A DNA stretch of 64,000 bases from Elephas maximus indicus (lineage: Eukaryota > Chordata > Mammalia > Proboscidea > Elephantidae): positions 18,904,924 to 18,968,923 of the forward strand of contig NC_064823.1 of NCBI RefSeq assembly GCF_024166365.1, given 5' to 3'. Below are positions 35,253 to 48,280 of the stretch, piece after piece. The stretch's first letter is position 1. Each line of letters begins with the position of its first letter. The translations under genes were made by a program, and so were the position numbers. The notes beneath the pieces were generated by a model that saw only the letters and a list, made by a program, of their open reading frames with translations, searched no databases and was not told the DNA's origin.

Positions 35253-38200
35253 ATGATAGCACTAAATTCATACCTATCAATAATTACGCTGAAAGTGAAT
35301 GGACTAAATGCACCAATAAAGAGACAGAGAATGGCAGAATGGATTAAAAAACAGGATCTGCCTATATGCTGCCTACAAGAGACACACCTTAGGCTTAGAG
35401 ACACAAACTAAAAGGATGGAAAAAAATATATCAAGCAAACAACAATCAAAAAAGAGTGAGAGTAACAATATTAATTTCTGACAAAATAGACTTTAAAGTT
35501 AAATCCATCAGAAAGGATAAGGAAGGACACTAAATAATGATTAAAGGGACAATACACCAAGAAGATATAACCATATTAAATATTTATGCACCCAATGACA
35601 GGGCTACAAGATAAATAAAACAAACTCTATCAGCACTGAAAAGTGAGATAGACAGCTCCACAATAATAGTAGGAGACTTCAACACACCACTTTTGGTGAA
35701 GGACAGGACATCCAGAAAGAAGCTCAATAAAGACACGGAAGCTCTAAATGCCACAATCAACCAACTTGACCTTGTAGGCATATACAGAACATTCCATCCA
35801 ACAGCAACCAAGTGTAATTTCTTTTCTAGTGCACATGGAACATTCTCTAGAATAGACCACATATTAGGTCATAAAGTAAGCCTTAGCAGAATCCAAAACA
35901 TTGAAATATTACAAAACATCTTCTATGACCATAAGGCCATAAAAGTAGAAATCAATAACAGAGAAATCAGGGAAAACAAATCAAACACTTGGAAACTGAA
36001 CAATATCCTGCTCAAAAAAGACTGGATTATAGAAGGCATTAAGGATGGAATAAAGAAATTCAAAGAATCCAATGAGAATGAAAACACTCCCCATCAGAAC
36101 ATTTGGGACACAGCGAAAGCAGTGCTCAGAGGCCAGTTTACATCAATAAATGCACACATCGAAAAAGAAGAAAGGGCCAAAATCAAATAATTATCCCTAC
36201 AACTTGAACAAATAGAAAGAGAGCAACAAAAGAAACACTCAGGCACCAGAAGAAAACAAATAATAAAAATTAGAGCAGAACTAAATGTACTAGAAAAACA
36301 ATTGAAAGAATTACCAAGACCAAAACCTGGTTCTTTCAAAAATATCAACAAAATTGACAAACCATTGGCCGAACTGAAAAAAGAAAAACAGGAGAGGATG
36401 CAAATAACCCAAATAAGACTTGAGATGGGCGATATTACAACAGACCCAACTGAAATTAAAAGAATCATATCAGATTACTATGAAAAACTGTACTCAAACA
36501 AATTTGAAAACCTAGAAGAAGTGGATGAATTCCTAGAAATGCACTACTTACCTAAACTAACAAAAACAGAGGTAGAAGAACTAAATAGACCCATAACAAA
36601 AGAAGTGATTGAAAAGGTAATAAAAAAACTCCCAACAACAACAACAAAAAGCCCTGCCCAGATGGCTTCGCTGCAGAGTTTTACCAAACTTTCAGAGAAG
36701 AGTTAACACCACTACTACTAAAGGTATTTCAAAGCATAGAAAAGGACAGAAGACTCCCAAACTCTTTCTATGATGCCAGCATATTCCTGATACCAAAACC
36801 AGGTAAAGACACCACAAAAAAACAAAATTACAGACTTATATCCCTTATGAACTTAGAAGTAAAAATCCTCAACAAAATTCTAGCCACTAGAATTCAACAA
36901 CATATCAAAAAAATGATTCACCATGACCAAGTGGGATTCATACCAGGTATGCAGGGATGGTTCAACATTAGAAAAACAATTAATGTAATCCACCACATAA
37001 AGAAAACAAAAGACAAGAATCACATGGTTTTATCAATTGATGCAGAAAAGGCATTTGACAAAGTTCAAAACTCATTCATATAAAAACTCTCAGCAAAATA
37101 GGAATAGAAGGAAAATTTCTCAACATAATAAAGGGCATTTATACAAAGCCAACAGCCAACATCACTCTAAATGAAGACAGTCTGAAAGCATTCCCCTTGA
37201 GATCGGGAACCAGACAAGGATGCGCTTTATCACCACTCTTACTCAACATTGTGCCGGATATCCTAGCCAGAGGAATTAGGCTAAATAAAGAAATAAAGGG
37301 CAACCAGACTGGCAAGAAAGAAGTAAAATTATCTTTATTTGCAGACGACATGATCTTATACACAGAAAACTCTAAGGGATCCTCAAGAAAACTATTGAAA
37401 CTAATAGAAGAGTTCAGCAGAGAATCAGATACAAGATAAACAAACAAAAATCGTTGGATTCCTCTACACCAACAAAAAGAGCAAAGAAGAGGAAATCACC
37501 AAACCGATACCATTTACAGTAGCCCCCAAGAAGATAAAATACTTAGGAATAAATCTTACCAGAGAGGTAGAAGACTTACACAAAGAAAACTACAAAACAC
37601 TTCTGTACGAAACCAAGAGATCAACATAAGTGGGAAAACATACCTTGCTCATGGATAGGAAGACTTAACATTGTAAAAATGTGGATTCTACCAAAAGCGA
37701 TCTATAGATTTAATGCAATTCTGGTCCAAACTCCAATGACATTCTTTAATGAGATGGGGAAACAAGTCACCAACTTCATATGGAAGGGAAAGAGGCCCTG
37801 AATAAGTAACGCGTAACTGAAAAAGAAGAATAAAGTGGGAGGCCTCACTCTACCTGATTTTAGAACCTGTTATACTGCCACAGTAGTCAAAACAGCCTGG
37901 TACTGGTACAACAACAGATACATAGACCAATGGAGCAGAATTCAGAATCCAGACATAAATCCATCCACATATGAGGAGGTGATACTTGACAAAGGCCTCA
38001 AAGGAGTTAAATGGGGAAAAGACAGTCATTTTAACAAATGGTGCTGGCACAACTGGATATCCATCTGCAAAAAAATGAAACAAGACCCATACCTCACTCC
38101 ATGCACAAAAAAGAACTCAAAATGGATCAAAGACCTAAACATAAAATCTAAAACGATAAAGATCATGGAAGAAAAATTAGGGACAACGTTAGGAGCCCTA

Positions 38201-39048
38201 ATACATGGCATAAACAGTATACAAAACATTACTAACAATGCAGAAGAAAAAGTAGATAGCTGGGAGCTCCTAAAAATCAAACACCTATGCTCATCCAAAG
38301 ACTTCACCAAAAGAGTAAAAAGATCATCTCCAGAGTGCGAAAAAGTTTTTAGCTATGAAATTTCCGATCAGCGCCTGATCTCTAAAATCTACATGATACT
38401 GCAAAAACTCAACTACAAAAAGACAAATAACCCAATTAAAAAATAGGCAAAAGATATGAACAGACACTTCACTGGAGAAGACATTCAGGTAGCTAACAGA
38501 TTCATGAGGAAATACTCAGAATCATTAGCCATTAGAGAAATACAAATAATAACTACAATGAGATTCCATCTTACTCCAACAAGGCTGGCATTAATCCAAA
38601 AAACACAAAATAATAAATGTTGGAGAGGTCGTGGTGAGACTGGAACACTTAAACACTGCTGGTGGAAATATGAAATTGTACAACCACTCTGGAAATTGAT
38701 TTGGTGCTTCCTTAAAAAGCTAGAAATAGAACTACCATACATCCAGCAGTCCCACTCCTTGGAATATATCCTAGAGAAATAAGAGCCTTAATAAGAACAT
38801 ATATGCACACCCACGTTCATTGTAGCACTGTTTACAATAGCAAAAAGATGGAAGCACCAAGGTGTCCATCAATGGACGAATGGATAAATAAATTATGGTG
38901 TATTCACACAATGGAATACTACACATAGATAAAGAAGGGTGATGAATCTGTGAAACATTTCATAACATGGAGGAATCTGCAAGGCATTATGCCGAGTGAA
39001 ATAAGTTAGTTGCCAAAGGACAAATATTGTTTAAGATCACTATCATAA
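35253..39048 (+). pseudogene. L1-A ORF2 remnant (APE-RT)
   Basis: Starts ATG at 35253 with the endonuclease amino end (SIITLKVNGLN). Open pieces in order: 35693-36190 (endonuclease end, with [11 protein letters not shown] and YDHKAIKVE), 36302-36706, 36847-37083 ([17 protein letters not shown] and [12 protein letters not shown]), 37197-37439 (RT catalytic [11 protein letters not shown]), 37835-38446 ([16 protein letters not shown]) and 38456-38782 (terminal domain). They lie in three different frames, so several frameshifts and stops separate them. All domains are represented; no internal deletion like those in the other three L1s. Confidence 0.9.
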
Positions 39049-39103
39049 GATCTTGAGAAATAGTTTAAACTGAGAAGAACACATTCTTTTGTGGTTACTA
39101 GAA

Positions 39104-39124
39104 GGGGGATGGAGGGAGGGAGGG
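39104..39124 (+). repeat. G-quadruplex-type tract in L1-A 3' UTR
   Basis: Four runs of at least three G separated by short A/T spacers (GGGGGATGGAGGGAGGGAGG). L1-B and L1-C have the equivalent tract. Confidence 0.8.
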
Positions 39125-40175
39125 AGAAGAGTATTCACTAATTAGATAGTAGATAAGAACTACTTTAGGTGAAGGGAAAGACAGCACACAATACAGGGGA
39201 GGTCAGCACAACTGGAGTAAACCAAAAGCAAAGAAGTTTCCTGAATAAATTGAATGCTTCAAAGGCCAGTGTAGCAGGGTTTGGGGACCATGGTTTCAGA
39301 GGACATCTAAGTCAATTGACATAATAAAATCTGTTAAGAAACATTCTGCATCACTCTTTGGAGAGTGGCATCTCGGGTCTTAAATGCTAGCAAGCAGCCA
39401 TCTAAGATGCATCAGTTGGTCTCAACCCACCTGGATCAAAGGAAATTGAAAAATACCAAGGACACAAGGTAATTACAAGCCCAAGAGACAGAAAGTGACA
39501 CATAAATCACAGCCTACATCAACCTGAGACTAGAAGAACTAGATGGTCCCCACCTGCAACCGATGACTGCCCTGACAGGGAACACAACAGAAGACTCCTG
39601 AGGGAGCAGGAGAGCAGGGGGATGCAGGCCCCAAACTCTCATAAAAAGACTTCTGAGACTAGAAGGACCCCGGTGGTCATGGTCCTCAGACCTTCTGTTA
39701 GTCCAAGACAGGAGCCATTCCCAAGCCAACTTTTCAGACGGGGATTGGCCTGGACAATGGGATAGAAAAAGATGCTGGTGAAGAATGAGCTTCTTGGATC
39801 AAGTAGACACTTGAGACTATGTTGGCATCTCCTATCTGGAGGGGAGATGAGAGGGCAGAGGGGGTCAGAAGCTGGCAGAATGGACATGAAAAGAGAGTGG
39901 AGGGAAGGAGTGGGCTGTCTCATTGGGGGAGAGCAATTGGGGGTATATAGCAAGGTGTATATAAATTTTTGTAGGAGAGACTGACTTGATTTGCAAACTT
40001 TCACTTAAAACACAATAAAAATTTAAAAGAAACATAAAGAAGACAGTGAAGAAATAGCCACTCTTCTTACAGAATGGTGACTTAGAGAGATTTGATGCCA
40101 CAAGCTACATATAGCATCACATTCTTAACCTTTAGAAGATTAATTAAAGCATTTATTGTGCCCTTTTTTCACTTT

Positions 40176-40341
40176 GGAGCCCTGGCTGTACAGTGGTTAA
40201 GAGCTCGTCTACTAACCAAAAGGTCTGTGGTTCAAATCTACCAGCTGCTCCTTGGAAACCCTATGGGGTGGTTCTACTCTGTCCTATGAGGTCAGTATGA
40301 ATTGGAATTGACCTGACGGCAAAGGATTTGATTTTGGTTTT
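40176..40341 (+). mobile_element. AfroSINE, sense
   Basis: GGAGCCCTGGCTGTACAGTG, GTTAAGAGCTCGTCTACTAA, CTCCTTGGAAACCCTATGGG and GACCTGACGGCAAAGGATTT: a complete head-to-tail copy. Confidence 0.92.
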
Positions 40342-41014
40342 CCTTCAATTTAATCTTCTTAGGTCCATATTCTTTTAGTCTTAGTTGACTGTTTGGGGAT
40401 AGAGCAAAAATAGGTCAAAAGAAGGGATACACGTTCACTTACATTACTTTTATTATCTACAGGTCTTCATCAATGTACCAAATAAGTAACCTGGAGGAGA
40501 AATAGGCTTTCTTACAAGATGAATGCCCTAGACTGTCATTGTGGGTTATTTTTCAGTTCTCATATCAATTTTTTTCCATATTAATCAGTTTTTACTTCTC
40601 TACGTCTTCTCAAGCCTACTATTGGAATCTGTCTCAGGTTTACCAAACCTTTATCCAATTTCCAAATAAACAGCTCTGAAACCTTATTCGTGTACTTTTT
40701 GTGGAGTACTCTTAAGCAAATTAGAAAAAAAGAACACTTCTACTCTAGACGCTCCCAAAATATAACATTTGAAAATCTCCTTCTTATCCTCAAATATTTT
40801 CCCAAACTATTTCCCATAAGATTAAGATATTATACACTTAGTCATGTAAGCTCCTTCTACTTTGTCCTTCTTTCACATTTGTAGATAACGTTATTTTCTG
40901 TGGTTGTGCTTAAACATTATTAAAACAGTTGGATAAATAGTAAGAGTAAAAAATTCATTAATTTATCTGGGCATTTGAACTCTATAATGCTAAGCATATG
41001 CTTAAAAAACTCAT
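40342..41014. other. No recognised feature
   Basis: AT-rich flank of the HNRNPA1 pseudogene; nothing identified. Confidence 0.5.
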
Positions 41015-42383
<1,369 letters not shown>

Positions 42384-42387
42384 AATG

Positions 42388-42567
42388 TCGCTGCAGAAAT
42401 AGATTCTGACTCATAGCGACCCCATAAAACAGAGTAGAACTGCCCCGTAGGGTCTCTAATGCTGTAATCTTTATGGAAGCAGATTGCAAGGTCTTTCTCC
42501 CATTGATCGAACTGCTTAACTTTTGGTTAGTAATTGAGCTCTTTAACGACTGTGCCACCAGGGCTCC
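42388..42567 (-). mobile_element. AfroSINE, antisense, in the pseudogene tail
   Basis: GTCGCTGCAGAAATAGATTC, TGACTCATAGCGACCCCAT, GAGTAGAACTGCCCCGTAGG, ending GTGCCACCAGGGCTCC. It is inserted right after the poly(A) of the HNRNPA1 copy. Confidence 0.9.
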
Positions 42568-42667
42568 TTCAGCGGATGCTTCACTGACTTGTATTTTCCC
42601 ATACAATCTATAGGTTTGATGTCATTTAGCTGCGGCCTTAGTATAAGTTATCAAAAACCAAATAAAT

Positions 42668-43230
42668 GGCGTGGTGGCGCAGCCGGTGGGAGAAGTCCCC
42701 GGGAGGCAGTGACTGGTCTTGGAGCGGGGAGAGCAGCGTCCAAATCGGGGAGCCGTCCCGCCGGGATTTTGGGGGGAGCGGGCGGGGCGCGAGCGCGGGG
42801 AGCAGCTCCATCCCCCTGAATTGACCCCGGGGCGGTCCCACCCTGTTCGCGCCGGCGGCGTGGCAGCGCAGCCGGTGGAAGAAGTCCCCGGGAGGCAGTG
42901 GCTGGTCTTGGAGCGGGGAGAGAGGCGTCCCAGTCGGGACGCGCAGTCGTGGCGCAGGCGCGGGGAGCTGCTCCGCTCTCCTGAGCTGACCCCGGAGGGG
43001 GGAGAGCCCACCCGGTTCGCGCGGGCGGCACGCGACGCAGCTGGCGGGACGGGAGTCCCCGGGAGGCAGCGACTGATTTTGGAGTCGGGAGTGCACCATC
43101 CCAGTAGGGGAGCCTTAACCTTGGGGGTGGGGCTGACAGCAGAGGATCTGACCGTGACGCCAGGGGGCCAGACCCCCCGGGAGGCAATCTCCACACAGCC
43201 AGTACATACAGGCGACGCGCCCCGCGGAAA
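42668..43230 (+). promoter_or_regulatory. L1-B 5' UTR: GC-rich tandem monomers (CpG-dense)
   Basis: The motif GTCCCCGGGAGGCAG occurs at 42695, 42884 and 43055 (spacings 189 and 171), with a weaker relative at about 43171. Around each lie GCAGCCGGTGG-like and CTTGGAGCGGGGAGAG-like sequences, so this is an array of about three monomers, the first cut at its 5' end. Mouse L1 promoters are also monomer arrays; a promoter role here is inferred. The region is far richer in GC and CpG than anything else in the window. Confidence 0.8.
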
Positions 43231-43437
43231 TCTCAGATATAATAGTCATTCCAAGTAAGACAAGCAACTCGGGCTATATTCTGAGGTGCTACTCTCCTAG
43301 CTCTCTGATCCCTCCCCCACCCTCCCCAGGCGGCTCCATTAACATCCGAATAGCCTGTGCCAGAGGGAGAACTCTGATAGGGATCTGACTGCATTTTTTT
43401 TTTTAGTGGATTTTCTGGAAAACCTAGTTTCCCAGTG

Positions 43438-44454
43438 ATGGCTCGGAGACAGCAGTCCATATCAAACCACATAAAGAAGCAGACCATGACAGCTTCTCCA
43501 AACCCCCAAACAAAAGAATCAAAATCTTTCCCAAATGAAGATACAATCCTGGAATTATCAGATACAGAATATAAAAAACTAATTTACAGAATGCTTAAAG
43601 ACATCACAAATGAAATTAGGCAAACTGCAGAAAAAGCCAAGGAACACACTGATAAAACTGTTGAACAACTCAAAAAGATTATTCAAGGACATAGTGGAAA
43701 AATTAATAAGTTGCAAGAATCCACAGAGAGACAGCATGTAGAAATCCAAAAGATTAACAATAAAATTACAGAATTAGACAACACAATAGGAAGTCAGAGG
43801 AGCAGACTCGAGCAGTTAGAATGTAGACTGGGACATCTGGAGGACCAGGGAATCAACACCAACATAGCTGAAAAAAAATCAGACAAAAGAATTTAAAAAA
43901 ATGAAGAAACCCTAAGAATCATGTGGGACTCTATCAAGAAGGATAACTTGCGAGTGATTGGAGTCCCAGAACAGGGAGGGGGGACAGAAAACACAGAGAA
44001 AATAGTTGAAGAACTCCTGACACAAAACTTCCCTGACATCATGAAAGACGACAGGATATCTATCCAGGATGCTCATCGAACCCCATTTAAGATTGATACA
44101 AAAAGAAAAACACCAAGACGTATTATCATCAAATTTGCCAAAACCAAAGATAAACAGAAAATTTTAAAAGCAGCCAGGGAGAAAAGAAAGGTTTCCTTCA
44201 AGGGAGAATCAATAAGAATAAGTTCAGGCTACTCAGCAGAAACCATGCAGGCAAGAAGGGAATGGGACGACGTATACAGAGCACTGAAGGAGAAAAACTG
44301 CCAACCAAGGATCATATATCCAGCAAAACTCTCTCTGAAATATGAAGGCGAAATTAAGATATTTACAGATAAACACAAGTTTAGAGAATTTGCAAAAACC
44401 AAACCAAGGCTACAAGAAATGCTAAAGGAGATTGTTTCGTCAGATGACCAATAA
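43438..44454 (+). pseudogene. L1-B ORF1, one premature stop
   Basis: ATG at 43438 (MARRQQSISNHIKK), 338 codons to the TAA at 44452-44454, the length of human ORF1p. A long coiled coil spans residues about 35-145 (EIRQTAEKAKEHTDKTVEQL, then heptad-like KINKLQESTE and RSRLEQLECRL). The RRM follows (LRVIGVPEQ, NFPDIMKDD), then the C-terminal domain (HRTPFKIDTKRKTPRRIIIK, RISSGYSAETMQAR). The only lesion I see is TAA at 43894-43896 (codon 153), just before KNEETLRIMWDS, where a CAA would keep the frame. The role would be RNA coating in the L1 particle. Confidence 0.93.
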
Positions 44455-44922
44455 TATCAGGTACCGGCACAACACAAGGTCACAAAACAGAACGTCCTGA
44501 TATCAACTCAAATAGGGAAAGCACAAAAACAAACAAATTAAGATTAATTCTAAAAAATAAATAAAATAATACACATAACAGGGAGTCATGGAAGTCAATA
44601 GGTAAAAGATCACAATAATCAAAAAGAGGGACTAAATACAGGAGGCATTGAACTGCCAGATGGAGAGTGATACAAGGCAATATAGAACGATACAGGTTAG
44701 GTTTTTACTTAGAAAAATAGGGGTAAATAAAAAGGTAACCACAAAAAGGAATATCAACTCCATAACTCAAGAGAAAAGCCAAGAAAAACGTAACGACTCA
44801 ACTAACATAAAGTTAAACATTATGAAAATGAGGATCTCACAATTTACTAAGAAAAACTTCTCAGCACAAAAAACTATGTGGAAAAATGAAATGGCCAGCA
44901 ACACACATGAAAAGGCATCAAA
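44455..44922 (+). other. L1-B inter-ORF spacer, 468 bp
   Basis: Far longer than the 63-bp spacer of human L1; L1-A has a similar spacer (about 440 bp). It contains a 92-codon frame (44648-44926) whose stop overlaps the ORF2 start as ATGA. That frame has no recognisable domain and is interrupted in L1-A. Confidence 0.75.
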
Positions 44923-47900
44923 ATGACAGCACTAAAAACTTATTTATCTATAATTACGCTGAATGTAAATGGACTAAATGCACCAATAAAGAGACAGAGA
45001 GTCACGGACTAGATAAAGAAACACGATCCATCTATATGCTGCCTACAAGAGACACACCTTAGACTTAGAGACACAAACAAACTAAAACTCAAAGGATGGA
45101 AAAAAATATATCAAGCAAACAATAAGCAAAAAAGAAGAGGAGTAGCAATATTAATTTCTGACAAAATAGACTTTAGATTTAAATCCACCACAAAAGATAA
45201 AGAAGGACACTATATAATGATAAAAGGGACAATTGATCAGGAAGACATGACCATATTAAATATTTATGCACCCAATGACAGGGCTGCAAGATACATAAAT
45301 CAAATTCTAACAGAATTGAAAAGTGAGATAGACACCTCCACATTTATAGTAGGAGACTTCAACACACCACTTTCGGAGAAGGACAGGACATCCAGTAAGA
45401 AGCTCAACAGAGACACGGAAGACCTACTTACAACAATCAACCAACTTGACCTCATTGACTTATACAGAAGACTCCACCCAACTGCTGCAAAATATACTTT
45501 TTTTTCTAGTGCACATGGAACATTCTCTAGAATAGACCACATATTAGGTCATAAAACAAACCTTTGCAGAGTCCAAAACATCGAAATATTACAAAGCATC
45601 TTCTCAGAACACAAGGCAATGAAACTTGAAATCAATAACAGAAAAACTAGGGAAAAGAAATCAAATACTTGGAAAATGAACAATACCCTCCTGAAAAAAG
45701 ACTGGGTTATAGAAGACATCAAGGAGGGAATAAGGAAATTCATAGAATGCAACGAGAATGAAAATACTTCCTATCAAAACCTCTGGGACACAGCAAAAGC
45801 AGTGCTCAGAGGCCAATTTATATCAATAAATGCACACATACAAAAAGAAGAAAGAGCCAAAAGCAGAGAACTGTCCCGACAACTTGAACAAATAGAAAGT
45901 GAGCAACAAAAGAACCCATCAGGCACCAGAAGGAAACAAATAATAAAAATTAGAGCTGAACTAAATGAATTAGAGAACAGAAAAACAATTGAAAGAATTA
46001 ACAAAGCCAAAAGTTGGTTCTTGGAAAAAATTAACAAAATTGATAAACCATTGGCTAGACTGACTAAAGAAATACAGGAAAGGAAACAAATAACCCGAAT
46101 AAGAAACGAGAAGGACCACATCACAACAGAACCAAATGAAATTAAAAGAATCATTTCACATTACTACGAAAAACTGTATTCTAACAAATTTGAAAACCTA
46201 GACGAAATGGATGAATTCCTGGAAAAACACTACCTACCTAAACTAACACATTCAGAAGTAGAACAACTAAATAGACCCATAACAAAAAAAGAGATTGAAA
46301 CGGTAATCAAAAAACTTCCAACAAAAAAAAGTCCTGGCCCGGACGGCTTCACTGCAGAGTTCTACCAAACCTTCAGAGAAGAGTTAACACCACTACTACT
46401 GAAGGTATTTCAAAGCATAGAAAAAGACGGAATACTACCCAACTCATTCTATGAAGCTACCATCTCCCTGATACCAAAACCAGGTAAAGACATTACAAAA
46501 AAAGAAAATTATAGACCTATATCCCTCATGAACATAGATGCAAAAATCCTCAACAAAATTCTAGCCAATAGAATCCAACAACACATCAAAAAATAATTCA
46601 CCCTGATCAAGTGGGATTTATACCAGGTATGCAAGGCTGGTTTAATATCAGAAAAACCATTAATGTAATCCATCACATAAATAAAACAAAAGATAAAAAC
46701 CACATGATCTTATCAATTGATGCAGAAAAGGCATTTGACAAAGTTCAACACCCATTTATGATAAAAACTCTTACCAAAATAGGAATTGAAGGAAAATTCC
46801 TCAACATAATAAAGGGCATCTATGCAAAGCCAACAGCCAATATCACTGTAAATGGAGAGAACCTGAAAGCATTTCCCTTGAGAATGGGAACCAGACAAGG
46901 ATGCCCTTCATCACTGCTCTTATTCAACATCGTACTTGAAGTCCTAGCCAGGGCAATTAGGCTAGACAAAGAAATAAAGGGTATCCGGATTGGCAAGGAG
47001 GAAGTAAAGCTATCACTATTTGCAGATGACATGATTGTATACACAGAAAACCCTAAGGAATCCTCCAGAAAACTACTGAAACTAATAGAAGAGTTTGGCA
47101 GAGTCTCAGGTTATAAAATAAACCTACAAAAATCACTTGGATTCCTCTACATCAACAAAAAGAACACCTAAGAGGAAATAACCAAATCAATACCATTCAC
47201 AGTAACCCCCAAGAAGATAAGATACTTAGGAATAAATCTTACCAAGGATGTAAAAGACCTATACAAAGAAAACTACAAAGCTCTACTACCAGAAATTCAA
47301 AAGGACATACTTAAGTGGAAAAACATTCCCTGCTCATGGATAGGAAGACTTAACATAGTAAAAATGTCTATTCTACCAAAAGCCATCTATACATATAACG
47401 CACTTCCGATCCAAATTCCAATGTCGTATTTTAAGGGGATAGAGAAACAAATCACCAATTTCATATGGAAGGGAAAGAGCCCCCGGAGAAGCAAAGCATT
47501 ACTGAAAAAGAAGAAGAAAGTGGGAGGCCTCACTCTACCTGATTTCAGAACCTATTATACAGCCACAGTAGTCAAAACAGCCTGGTACTGGTACAACAAC
47601 AGGCACATAAACCAATGGAACAGAATTGAGAATCCAGATATAAATCCATCCACGAATGAGCAGCTGATATTTGACAACGGACCAGTGTCAGTCAACTGGG
47701 GAAATGATAGTCTTTTTAACAAATGGTGCTGGCATAACTGGATATCCATTTGCAAAAAAATGAAACAGGACCCATACCTCACACCATGCACAAAAACTAA
47801 CTCCAAGTGGATCAAAGACCTAAACATAAAGACTAAAACGATAAAGATCATGGAAGAAAAAATAGGGACAACCCTAGGAGCCCTAATACAGGGCATAAAC

Positions 47901-48280
47901 AGAATACAAAACATTACCAAAAATCTATCTGGCGTTATCTTAAACAGTTAGAAATAGAACTACGGTACAACCCAGAAATCCCACTCCTCGGAATATACCC
48001 TAGAGAAACAAGAGCCTTCACACAAACAGATATATGCACACCCATGTTTATTGCAGCTCTGTTTACAATAGCAGAAAGCTGGAAGCAACCAAGGTGTCCA
48101 CCTATGGATGAATGGGTAAATAAATTGTGGTATATTCACACAATGGAATACTACACATCGATAAAGAACAGTGACGTATCTCTGAAACATTTCATAACAT
48201 GGAGGAATCTGGAAGGCATTATGCTGAGCGAAATCAGTCAGAGGCAAAAGGACAAATATTGTATAAGACCACTATTATAA
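44923..48280 (+). pseudogene. L1-B ORF2 (APE endonuclease-RT), few lesions
   Basis: Starts ATG at 44923. Endonuclease motifs: [33 protein letters not shown] and [11 protein letters not shown] motifs: [50 protein letters not shown] and the catalytic [11 protein letters not shown] (FADDM at 47019-47033). Lesions: TAG at 45010-45012 (codon 30, Trp in L1-A); a lost A in an A-run near 46587, shifting frame; TAA at 47169-47171; and an internal deletion of about 450 bp near 47930 that removes part of the carboxy domain including the Cys-rich region. The open stretch 45217-46596 is 459 codons. Confidence 0.93.

Larger units (their letters stand above)
32551..40024 (+). mobile_element. L1-A: full-length but decayed L1 LINE
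   Basis: 7.47 kb L1 with intact 5' edge (GGAGGCAGGGCCAAGATGGC), about 1.26 kb 5' UTR, ORF1 remnant (33810-34809), a long inter-ORF spacer (about 440 bp), ORF2 remnant (35253-39048), and a 3' UTR with a G-rich tract and AATAAA (about 40012). Both ORFs are broken many times, so this copy is clearly older than L1-B, with which it shares both ORFs and the 3' UTR but not the 5' UTR. Confidence 0.92.

Noticed and set aside
42651..43196. CpG-rich region as a host gene promoter or CpG island gene
   Set aside because: It leads directly into L1 ORF1 and is a tandem-monomer L1 5' UTR; the proline-rich frames repeat with the monomers.
42668..43230. CRISPR-like array because of regular repeats
   Set aside because: Units are 170-190 bp, diverged, and lack short repeat-spacer structure; the genome is mammalian.
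45217..46596. 459-codon open frame that could be taken for a gene
   Set aside because: It is the endonuclease-to-RT part of L1-B ORF2, with L1 motifs throughout and L1 sequence continuing on both sides.
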